A stretch of DNA of 5,881 nt. It comes from JAVBOF01 sp031550915. GTDB lineage: Bacteria > Bacillota > Clostridia > Christensenellales > MGBC116941. The stretch lies in NCBI GenBank assembly GCA_031550915.1, contig JAVBOF010000097.1:1-5881 (forward strand), in the 5' to 3' direction. Both the position numbers and the translations under genes were made by a program. The notes under the pieces are model-generated. The model worked only from the letters and a program-made list of their open reading frames with translations, was not told the origin of the DNA and ran no database searches. Positions 1-4,822 of this stretch are shown here, piece by piece; positions within the stretch are counted from its first letter, which is position 1; each line of letters opens with the position of its first letter.

Positions 1-2
1 AA

Positions 3-500
3 GAAGTTAAGCCGAAAGCGGGCGACACAGTCCTCGATGTCGCCTGTGGAAACGGAACATTTCTCAAAATGTTGGCGGATAAATGGGACATAATCGGTAA
101 AGGCGTTGACATTTCTGAAAAAATGATAGTAAACGCGCGCCAGAAAGCGCCTGATATGACTTTTGAGGTGGCAAAGTGTGATGCCATTCCTTTTGGCGAT
201 GGTTCTGTAGATATTATTACGGTCAGCGCCGCCTATCACCATTTTCCAAATGTGAAATCATTTGCAAAGGAAACATACCGTCTATTAAAGCAGGGAGGGC
301 GCATGTATATTGCCGAAATATATTATCCAGCTTTTGTCCGCTTGATGCTTAATCCCTTCGTGCCGCTTTTAAAGGCGGGCGATGTCAAATTTTATTCGCC
401 CAAAAACATCATCAGGAACTTTGAATCATCTGGATTTAGCCACGACGAAACAAAGATCGTTGAGCGGATTCAGATTGTCATTCTGCAAAAAAACAAATAA
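3..500 (+). CDS. class I SAM-dependent methyltransferase (5' end outside window)
   Basis: This is the C-terminal 165 residues of a methyltransferase that uses S-adenosylmethionine; the reading frame is open from the first complete codon, so the true start lies upstream. What is seen: motif I VLDVACGNGTF (codons at 30-62), the acidic loop after strand 2 (GVDIS), a DAIPFGDGSVDIITVS segment matching motifs II/III of the Methyltransf_11/UbiE group, the HHF motif after it, and LKQGGRMYIAE (post-motif III). The ATG at 69 lies downstream of the SAM-binding glycine loop and cannot be the real start. The substrate cannot be read from the sequence; small-molecule, quinone-like or drug substrates are all seen in this group. 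The protein ends in a Lys-rich tail (QKNK). No U-tract terminator follows the stop. Family assignment is firm; function is not. Confidence 0.9.
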   Translation, partial: EVKPKAGDTVLDVACGNGTFLKMLADKWDIIGKGVDISEKMIVNARQKAPDMTFEVAKCDAIPFGDGSVDIITVSAAYHHFPNVKSFAKETYRLLKQGGRMYIAEIYYPAFVRLMLNPFVPLLKAGDVKFYSPKNIIRNFESSGFSHDETKIVERIQIVILQKNK

Positions 501-692
501 ATCGATATGCGATTCAGATTCAAACCCCTGCGTCCAAATCGCATGGGCTAACTTAAAGAATTTCCCACAACGTTTATAAATGTTATCTTAAAGAGGAAGC
601 ACTACTCCTTAGCAGGGTGGCGGAATTTTGTTTGCGACTTAAAAAATATGCTGAACATTCGTTATGTCCTCAATAGTTTTTTTATAAAGGTC
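501..692. other. intergenic region without a recognisable gene
   Basis: No frame here gives a convincing protein. The stretch holds a perfect 8-base inverted repeat (ATGCGATT at 507-514, AATCGCAT at 537-544, 22-base loop) that lacks a following T-run, and a T-rich tract at 677-683 without a convincing stem before it. The MerR-type promoter begins right after this region. Confidence 0.6.
507..544. repeat. perfect 8-bp inverted repeat, 22-nt loop
   Basis: ATGCGATT (507-514) is exactly complementary to AATCGCAT (537-544). It starts 6 bases after the methyltransferase stop. The downstream bases are GGGCTAAC, so it is not a canonical intrinsic terminator. It could be a Rho-type or processing hairpin, an operator, or chance. 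Confidence 0.4.
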
Positions 693-723
693 TTGCTTGT
701 GACGTAGGGTAACGAGTTATACT
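693..723 (+). promoter_or_regulatory. MerR-type promoter with 19-bp spacer and operator dyad
   Basis: The -35 hexamer TTGCTT (693-698) and the -10 hexamer TATACT (718-723) are separated by 19 bases, two more than the sigma-A optimum. This is the known signature of promoters that MerR-family proteins activate by untwisting DNA. An imperfect dyad sits in the spacer: CTTGTGAC (696-703), five bases, GTAACGAG (709-716), with 6 of 8 positions complementary. Transcription should begin near 730, leaving a leader of only about 14 nucleotides. The dyad lies just upstream of the MerR gene, so autoregulation of the whole operon is the natural inference. Confidence 0.8.
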
Positions 724-728
724 ATGCG

Positions 729-735
729 TAAGGAG
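729..735 (+). promoter_or_regulatory. ribosome binding site of the MerR gene, at the predicted transcript 5' end
   Basis: TAAGGAG lies 8 bases before the ATG at 744 and fixes that start over the in-frame ATG at 777, which has no Shine-Dalgarno sequence. With the predicted transcription start near 730, this site is practically the 5' end of the mRNA. Confidence 0.75.
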
Positions 736-743
736 TTGAGAAT

Positions 744-1547
744 ATGGAAAAACATAGAGCCATTCCTGACGGGTATATGACAATCGGTGAGTTGGCAAAA
801 AAGATGAGCACCACAGTCCGAACACTGCAATACTACGACAATGAGGGTTTACTCTCACCTTCTGCCGAAAGCGAGGGTGGGCGGCGTCTTTATACCGATA
901 AGAATGTTATCCGTCTCCACCAAATCCAGTCCCTGAAGTATTTGGGGTTCTCGCTTGACGACATAAAAAACCGGCTTGTATCCCTCGAAACACCAAAGGA
1001 TGTAGCCGCTGCCCTAACGGAACAGGCTGCAGTCGTTTCCGAGAAAATTGCAACATTATCAGAGGTTTTAGGTGCTATCGAAAAATTACGGATGGAAACG
1101 CTGCAAATGCAAACGGTGGATTGGGGAAAATACGCCGACATTGTCATAAACTTGCAAATGAAGAACGAGTTTTATGGCTTGATCAAACATTTCGATGATG
1201 AAACACTTGACCATCTCCACAACCGCTTTAATATCGAAAGCGGTGCGGCGATCATGAATACCATGAAACGGCTATTGGACGAATTGACGGAGCTACAAAA
1301 TAACGAGATACCGCCCGAAAGCGAACAGGGGCAGGCGCTCGCAAAAGCATGGTGGGACATGGTAACGGACTTTACGGGTGGGGATATGAGTCTATTACCA
1401 AAACTTATGAAGTTTGCAGAAAACAAGGATGGCTGGGCTGAGGATTGGAGTGTAAGATGGTCGGCCATAGAGGGCTTTTTGCAAAATGCTATGGAAGTCT
1501 ATTTCACAAAGCTTGGAGTGAATCCGTTTGAGGGGGCAGAGCAATGA
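744..1547 (+). CDS. MerR-family transcriptional activator with TipAS-like ligand-binding domain
   Basis: A 267-residue regulator. Residues 12-78 are a classic MerR winged helix-turn-helix: MTIGELAKKM, VRTLQYYDNEGLL, GGRRLY, then the second HTH and the LKYLGFSLDDIK helix. Residues 85-125 form the long dimerisation helix. Residues 140-258 resemble TipAS, the drug-binding domain of Streptomyces TipA: an ELxxLxNxxxPPxSxxGQALA stretch, WWDMV at 203-207, a long loop, then a final GFLQNAMEVYF helix at 244-254. There is no Cys pattern typical of metal sensors (MerR, ZntR, CueR), so a hydrophobic or peptide ligand is more likely. The ATG at 744 is chosen by its TAAGGAG. The stop overlaps the ABC ATPase start (ATGA), so regulator and pump are translationally coupled. 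The 19-base-spacer promoter in front suggests autoactivation. The DNA-binding domain is certain; the TipAS assignment is probable, by pattern. Confidence 0.9.
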   Translation: MEKHRAIPDGYMTIGELAKKMSTTVRTLQYYDNEGLLSPSAESEGGRRLYTDKNVIRLHQIQSLKYLGFSLDDIKNRLVSLETPKDVAAALTEQAAVVSEKIATLSEVLGAIEKLRMETLQMQTVDWGKYADIVINLQMKNEFYGLIKHFDDETLDHLHNRFNIESGAAIMNTMKRLLDELTELQNNEIPPESEQGQALAKAWWDMVTDFTGGDMSLLPKLMKFAENKDGWAEDWSVRWSAIEGFLQNAMEVYFTKLGVNPFEGAEQ

Positions 1548-2242
1548 TCCGGATGAACAACGTCGTCAAGCGTTTTAACGGAAATACCGTGCTATCCGAT
1601 GTGACCTTTGAGGTGCGTGAGCAGGAGATTTTCGGATTGCTCGGACCGTCCGGCGCAGGCAAAACGACCATTATCAATATCCTCACAAACCAACTTGAAG
1701 CCGACGTCGGAGATCACAGTATCGGTGTGACATCCTTTGAAACTGGGCTTATGCTGGACGAGGACGGGCTGTATGTCCGGTTGAATTGTTTTGAAAACCT
1801 CAATGTGTTTGCGGATATTTATGGAATACCCCGCAAGAAATCGCTCGAGGCGTTAAAGAGCGTCGGTCTCGAGGACGCAACGAAAAAGGCTGTCCATGTC
1901 CTGTCGAGGGGAATGCGGCAGCGGCTTGCGCTGGCAAGAGCGATATTGCACGAACCTAAAATTCTGTTCCTAGACGAACCAACCAGCGGCCTTGATCCGG
2001 CAACGGCGCGTGGCATTCATACATTGATACGAAATATCCGTGAAAACGGCGCGACCGTATTTTTAACCACACATAATATGGACGAAGCCGTAAAGCTCTG
2101 CGATAATGTCGCACTCCTGCATAAAGGAAAAATTGTGGAACAGGGGATTCCCGAAGAGATATGTAAGCGCCATAACGCCGTGAAAACGATCCCCGATTTG
2201 GAATCAGTGTTTATAAAATTAACTGGGGTGGAATTGGAATGA
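1544..2242 (+). CDS. ABC transporter ATP-binding protein (ABC-2 drug exporter type)
   Basis: A 232-residue nucleotide-binding subunit that would power export through the permease encoded next. Walker A is GPSGAGKTT (34-42), the signature loop reads LSRGMRQRL (120-128) in place of LSGGQ, Walker B is ILFLDEP (140-146), the D-loop is SGLD (148-151) and the switch histidine is H177 in TTHNMDEA. The usual Q-loop glutamine is absent: the equivalent stretch reads GLMLDEDGLY (68-77), a form I associate with some drug and bacitracin-type exporters. All catalytic residues (K40, D144, E145, H177) are present, so the subunit should be active. AGGGGG at 1531-1536 is its ribosome binding site; ATGA overlaps join it to both neighbours. 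At 232 residues it lacks the long C-terminal extension of DrrA/CcmA-like proteins. Substrate unknown; drug or peptide efflux is inferred from the MerR partner. Confidence 0.93.
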   Translation: MIRMNNVVKRFNGNTVLSDVTFEVREQEIFGLLGPSGAGKTTIINILTNQLEADVGDHSIGVTSFETGLMLDEDGLYVRLNCFENLNVFADIYGIPRKKSLEALKSVGLEDATKKAVHVLSRGMRQRLALARAILHEPKILFLDEPTSGLDPATARGIHTLIRNIRENGATVFLTTHNMDEAVKLCDNVALLHKGKIVEQGIPEEICKRHNAVKTIPDLESVFIKLTGVELE

Positions 2243-2934
2243 GAAGCATAAAAGCGATTCTTACAAAACAAGCAAAGGATATGTTCAAAAATCCTATGGT
2301 ATTGGTAATGTTTATTTTATTTCCAGCTGTCGCGCTGATCATGACAGAGTTGATAGCAAAAGGCAACGATGATATACCGAATAATATGTTTGTCACGATG
2401 ATGGCGGCAATATTTGCGGGTATGGCACTTATTACGTCAATGGCGGGGATAATTGCGGAGGATAAAGAGAAAAAGAGTCTGCGTTTCCTTGTAATGGCTG
2501 GTGTTAAGCCGCACGAATACCTTGTCGGAACGGGTGGATTTGTCCTGCTTATGGGCGTGGCTGTATCGCTTATATTTGCCCTAATCGGTGATTTTTCAGC
2601 AGAAGAATTTGTGAAATTTATAATTGTAATGGTTTCGAGTACTGCCGCCTCAATTATTCTCGGAGCCTCAATTGGTATGCTCTCAAAAAACCAACAGGCC
2701 GCGACGGCAATTGGTATACCCTTTGCGATGATTCTTGGCTTCACTCCAATGATTGCGAACTTCAATGAAACCATTGAAAGAGCCGCAAGTATTCTTTATA
2801 CACAGCAGTTAAATGTTATTGTGAATGATTTTTCTGCGAATATCGGTAAGGCAATGCTTGTAATGGGGATCAATATCGCGGTTTTAATTGTAGTGTTTGT
2901 GGTTGCATATAAGAAAAAGGGATTGAGAGTGTAA
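2239..2934 (+). CDS. ABC-2 type transporter permease
   Basis: A 231-residue integral membrane subunit, partner of the preceding ATPase. About six membrane segments can be read at roughly 20-40, 51-72, 95-116, 126-147, 154-174 and 205-224. A cytoplasmic coupling segment between the second and third reads EDKEKKSLRFLVMAGV (74-89), the usual E-E/K-x-x-x-L-x-x-L motif of ABC-2 permeases that contacts the ATPase. The C-terminus is Lys/Arg-rich (YKKKGLRV), consistent with a cytoplasmic end. Length is normal for small ABC-2 half-permeases, which work as dimers with two ATPases. The start overlaps the ATPase stop by 4 bases and has GGGGTGGA at 2225-2232 as ribosome binding site. No terminator is visible after the stop; degraded sequence follows immediately. 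Confidence 0.92.
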   Translation: MRSIKAILTKQAKDMFKNPMVLVMFILFPAVALIMTELIAKGNDDIPNNMFVTMMAAIFAGMALITSMAGIIAEDKEKKSLRFLVMAGVKPHEYLVGTGGFVLLMGVAVSLIFALIGDFSAEEFVKFIIVMVSSTAASIILGASIGMLSKNQQAATAIGIPFAMILGFTPMIANFNETIERAASILYTQQLNVIVNDFSANIGKAMLVMGINIAVLIVVFVVAYKKKGLRV

Positions 2935-2954
2935 CGGACAAAATATGCATTTTC

Positions 2955-3092
2955 AATCGCAACGACTATATTGGTTAGATAACGCGCGCGAAACGGCAGG
3001 AGACGCGGCAAAAGCGCATCGCACAGATGCTTGATGAGCTCCGAGCGGGAGATCGTTATATGGGCATGGCGTATAACGCCAAATTGCCTTAA
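2955..3092 (+). pseudogene. 3' remnant of a YdeI/OmdA-family gene with an amber codon
   Basis: Read in the frame of position 2955, this gives NRNDYIG, a TAG stop (2976-2978), then ITRAKRQETRQKRIAQMLDE and a short Gly/Met-containing tail ending at TAA (3090-3092). The pattern NRxxYxxW-I-xxAKRxETRxxRI is the C-terminal signature of YdeI/OmpD-associated (OmdA) proteins, in which the position of the TAG is a conserved Trp; TGG to TAG is a single transition. The N-terminal part of about 140 residues is missing, replaced by the end of the ABC permease 20 bases upstream. The fragment is therefore both truncated and nonsense-mutated. The family match is from memory of the motif, but the register fits over some 25 residues without a gap. 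Confidence 0.65.
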
Positions 3093-3113
3093 AAAGAAAG
3101 GAAAACTGAATGT

Positions 3114-3506
3114 ATGAAACAGCACACCACCAACTATTTCGATACCTTTATTGAAATTGCCGAGGACTGCCCTGTTTCCGTCGCAGAATCTCCGCCGGAA
3201 AAAGAGCCCAAAACAGCAGCGCGGATTGAATACGATATGCTGAAGGACAGCCCGTACCAGTTCACTTCTGACGATGTGCTGTATGCTTCAAACGGCAACC
3301 GCAGGGGCATTTCCCACGAGGACTTCTTCTCAAAAGGACAGCCGTGCTTCCGCTCGTCGGCGCTTACCAAGCGCTACGGCTGGGGGGTGCATAGCGACAA
3401 TACAGGCAGAATCGCCTTTTTTGCAGTAGAATCCCCAGAATATAAGCGGCTTTCGGGCGATGAGAGTATTAAGCACGTTAAGGCTTTGCGTTCAAGCAAA
3501 AAGTGA
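3114..3506 (+). CDS. DUF6157 family protein
   Basis: A 130-residue soluble protein of unknown function. It carries the conserved blocks I associate with DUF6157: HTTNYFDTFIEIAEDCP at 4-20, YDMLKDSPYQFTSDDVL at 40-56 and FFSKGQPCFRSSALTKRYGWG at 71-91, followed by GRIAFFAVES (98-107). There is no signal peptide or membrane segment, so it is cytoplasmic. Two invariant-looking cysteines (19, 78) stand in conserved blocks, but no enzymatic motif is recognisable. An ATG at 3110 overlaps the chosen one but reads into a short out-of-frame peptide; the family N-terminus supports 3114, although AAAGGA at 3097-3102 is then 11 bases away, rather far. The next gene begins 12 bases after the stop, suggesting co-transcription with the SRPBCC gene. 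Confidence 0.85.
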   Translation: MKQHTTNYFDTFIEIAEDCPVSVAESPPEKEPKTAARIEYDMLKDSPYQFTSDDVLYASNGNRRGISHEDFFSKGQPCFRSSALTKRYGWGVHSDNTGRIAFFAVESPEYKRLSGDESIKHVKALRSSKK

Positions 3507-3510
3507 GGTG
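3505..3510 (+). promoter_or_regulatory. ribosome binding site that decides the SRPBCC start
   Basis: GAGGTG overlaps the stop of the DUF6157 gene and lies 8 bases before the ATG at 3519. The in-frame GTG at 3513 would be only 2 bases from it, too close for initiation, so 3519 is preferred. Confidence 0.7.
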
Positions 3511-3518
3511 CAGTGACG

Positions 3519-3947
3519 ATGGAACTCAAAGCAAAGATGAAAATCAACTGTCCGGTGCATACGGCGTATGAAGCGTTCTGCGATCCGGCTAAAATCGGGA
3601 ATTTCTGGTTCTCAACAAGCTCCGAACGGTGGGAAACCGGCAAGACGGTTTTTCTTGAATACGAAGAATATACGGCTGGATTCAGCATTGAAATATTACG
3701 CGCCGTGCAGGATCGCGAAATAGCTTTTGATTGGGGCGACGGAGCCTACCGTAGAAGATGCGAGATAGTGTTTACGCAGCGGGACGGGTATTCTCTCGTG
3801 GAAGCAAGGGAATCAGGGTGGCGCGCGGATAAGGATAATCTGGATGAGTGGCTGAAAAATCAGACCGGCTGGGTGTATATGCTCACCTGCCTGAAAGCGT
3901 ATCTGGAAAACGGTGTGACGACCTTGCGAACCGGGCTTGAAATGTGA
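3519..3947 (+). CDS. SRPBCC (AHSA1/START-like) domain protein
   Basis: A 142-residue single-domain protein of the SRPBCC fold, whose deep hydrophobic cavity binds small ligands in many relatives. Seen: an N-terminal strand and helix KMKINCPVHTAYEAFCDPAK (6-25) of the 'xxxAPxxxVWxAFxDP' type, FWFS at 29-32 in the usual place of the Trp after the first helix, alternating strands with charged and aromatic residues through about residue 100, and the C-terminal NQTGWVYMLTCLKAYLENG helix (114-132) typical of AHSA1-like members. It lacks any export signal. The specific ligand or pathway cannot be told from sequence; relatives include stress-related proteins and cyclase/aromatase-type lipid binders. 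The frame could start at GTG 3513, but the ribosome binding site favours ATG 3519. It sits 12 bases behind the DUF6157 stop and 28 bases before a truncated third gene, in one probable transcript. Confidence 0.85.
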   Translation: MELKAKMKINCPVHTAYEAFCDPAKIGNFWFSTSSERWETGKTVFLEYEEYTAGFSIEILRAVQDREIAFDWGDGAYRRRCEIVFTQRDGYSLVEARESGWRADKDNLDEWLKNQTGWVYMLTCLKAYLENGVTTLRTGLEM

Positions 3948-4097
3948 AAAGACGCACTAGAAAGGAGCGGAGACAATGCGCGCGGAAGAAACACGATACC
4001 TTTCCATCGGGCAAGACCTTGGCGGGGAGCGCAGCCAGATGTTCGGCAAGCCATGTTTTAAGGTCAACGGCAAAGCCTTTGTCTGCTTTTTCCAAAA

Positions 4098-4114
4098 TGG
4101 TTGCAAAGTAACCA
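4098..4114. repeat. short inverted repeat at the gene breakpoint
   Basis: TGGTT (4098-4102) and AACCA (4110-4114) flank a 7-base centre, GCAAAGT. The left arm begins in the last codon that still matches the disrupted gene's family. The arrangement of two arms around a 7-base centre resembles crossover sites of tyrosine recombinases, but the arms are short and no second copy is present in the window. Confidence 0.3.
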
Positions 4115-4234
4115 AGCGGTTTAAGGATTACTCACTCTTTCGTTGGTACAACGATCGAGGGCTGACCAAGATGGAAATGTCGTTTTTGCGATTCACCTGC
4201 TCCCATAAATCTAAACAAAATGGAGAAACAATCT

Positions 4235-4282
4235 GTGTCCAAAGTAATCGCTATCGCCAACCAGAAAGGCGGCGTTGGCAAA
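4235..4282 (+). pseudogene. 5' fragment of a ParA-type (Soj/MinD-like) ATPase gene
   Basis: The 16 codons from GTG 4235 read MSKVIAIANQKGGVGK, the characteristic N-terminus of ParA partitioning ATPases including the deviant Walker A motif KGGxGK[T/S]. The two threonines that must follow are replaced by LRINAK, and nothing downstream resembles a ParA. The start is GTG 4235, with TGGAG at 4221-4225 9 bases before it; the in-frame ATG at 4220 is part of that site. The frame continues to a stop at 4442-4444 as unrecognised sequence. ParA genes of this kind belong to plasmids, integrative conjugative elements or chromosome partitioning; here the fragment is most likely the scar of a mobile element. 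The remnant cannot bind ATP. Confidence 0.75.
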
Positions 4283-4604
4283 TTGCGTATCAACGCCAAA
4301 GTCACGCAACGCGCCGTGCTGCCGCGTCATATTTGGGGAGGCGGTAGATATGCGGCACAACCAAATACCCATTTTCCAACCTACTTGCAAATGACCAGCG
4401 GCGATTATACCACAAAAAGGACGTTAACGGGATTTAGATTTTAAGACGGGTTTCGGTACAAGATTTAATTGATAAACAATGGGGAATAATCAGTAAATAA
4501 AAGATAATAGCAGACCGGGTTGCCTTGAAGTCGCGAATCCGCCGGTTAATTGAATAATTTAGCAGATGTAAAGCGAACAATTATGATACATTAGCAACAA
4601 TTAG
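4283..4604. other. unassigned sequence after the ParA breakpoint
   Basis: From 4283 to 4444 the frame of the ParA fragment stays open (Arg-rich, then PNTHFPTYLQMTSGDY), but I recognise no family in any of the six frames; it may be the 3' end of another gene joined by deletion. From 4445 the sequence becomes AT-rich and non-coding. It contains an ACCGG/CCGGT pair at 4514-4518 and 4542-4546 with a 23-base loop and no U-tract, and TTAATTGA twice (4465-4472, 4546-4553). Confidence 0.5.
4576..4603. repeat. AACAATTA direct repeats, 20 bp apart, next to a promoter
   Basis: Identical octamers stand at 4576-4583 and 4596-4603, start to start 20 bases, close to two helical turns, both preceded by an AGC. 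The second ends one base before the -35 element. Same-face repeats in this position are typical of activator binding sites. Confidence 0.45.
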
Positions 4605-4633
4605 TTGAGCAGTTGCAAGAAAACTGTTATAAT
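4605..4633 (+). promoter_or_regulatory. sigma-A promoter of the polysaccharide permease gene
   Basis: TTGAGC (4605-4610), a 17-base spacer and TATAAT (4628-4633), with TG one base before the -10 (extended -10). The -10 is a perfect consensus. The spacer contains CAGTT (4610-4614) and AACTG (4622-4626), an inverted repeat with a 7-base centre that could be a repressor site. Transcription would start near 4640. Confidence 0.75.
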
Positions 4634-4639
4634 ATATAG

Positions 4640-4822
4640 GCTAAATAGCTTGGGCATTAAAAATGAACATGGGCAACCCCAAAGGCGAATCATCGTTACG
4701 CTATACAGTCACAAATAAACGCCATGAATTGCATTAAGGGTGGCCGGAGTATTTAAAGGCCTGGGATTTTTCGATAGAGCATAGGATTTTGGGGCTGCGC
4801 CCTCAAGAAAGGACAACATTTT
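4640..4822 (+). other. long 5' leader of the permease gene
   Basis: About 180 nucleotides separate the promoter from the TTG start. A hairpin can form at 4789-4806 (TTGGGG against CCCTCAA-type pairing with one G-U), ending 1 base before the ribosome binding site. A 24-codon ORF at 4663-4737 has no Shine-Dalgarno sequence. I could not match the leader to a riboswitch class by eye. Confidence 0.4.

Larger units (their letters stand above)
3976..4347 (+). pseudogene. truncated YjbR/TfoX-like protein gene with a chimeric tail
   Basis: The ATG at 3976 has an excellent ribosome binding site (AAAGGAG, 3961-3967, 8 bases away) and is 28 bases behind the SRPBCC stop. Codons 1-41 look native: an N-terminal helix, then SQMFGKPCFKVNGKAFVCFF (20-39). 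Related small proteins (YjbR/MmcQ/TfoX-like, about 110-120 residues) continue after this strand with an MVFKL-type strand and a second half containing a GRPMKEWV-like motif. Here the match stops at about N41 (4098). The frame stays open for 82 more codons by chance, to 4347, through Arg/Gln-rich sequence with no family resemblance, and it runs out of frame over a ParA gene start. The chimeric length of 123 residues coincidentally resembles the native one. A product may be made, but it would lack half the fold. Family naming is moderate; truncation is well supported. Confidence 0.6.

Noticed and set aside
612..626. AGCAGGGTGGCGG, partly like the T-box antiterminator motif AGGGTGGnACCGCG.
   Set aside because: Only the first half matches. 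There is no following terminator and no aminoacyl-tRNA synthetase or amino-acid gene downstream.
2211..2774. Long reverse-strand reading frame opposite the ABC-2 permease.
   Set aside because: It is the antisense shadow of a well-supported membrane protein gene, with no ribosome binding site or recognisable motif.
2984..2990. CGCGCGC run considered as a frameshift-causing expansion in the YdeI remnant.
   Set aside because: The single frame with one amber codon aligns the family motif without any gap, so no frameshift is needed.
4340..4347. GGCGGTAG, the core of the ops/JUMPstart element of RfaH-controlled polysaccharide operons.
   Set aside because: It lies about 260 bases upstream of the promoter, so it is not in the transcribed leader, and RfaH/ops is a gammaproteobacterial system. 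An 8-base match is expected by chance.
4663..4737. 24-codon ORF in the leader as a possible leader peptide.
   Set aside because: No ribosome binding site, no regulatory codon run, and ordinary composition.
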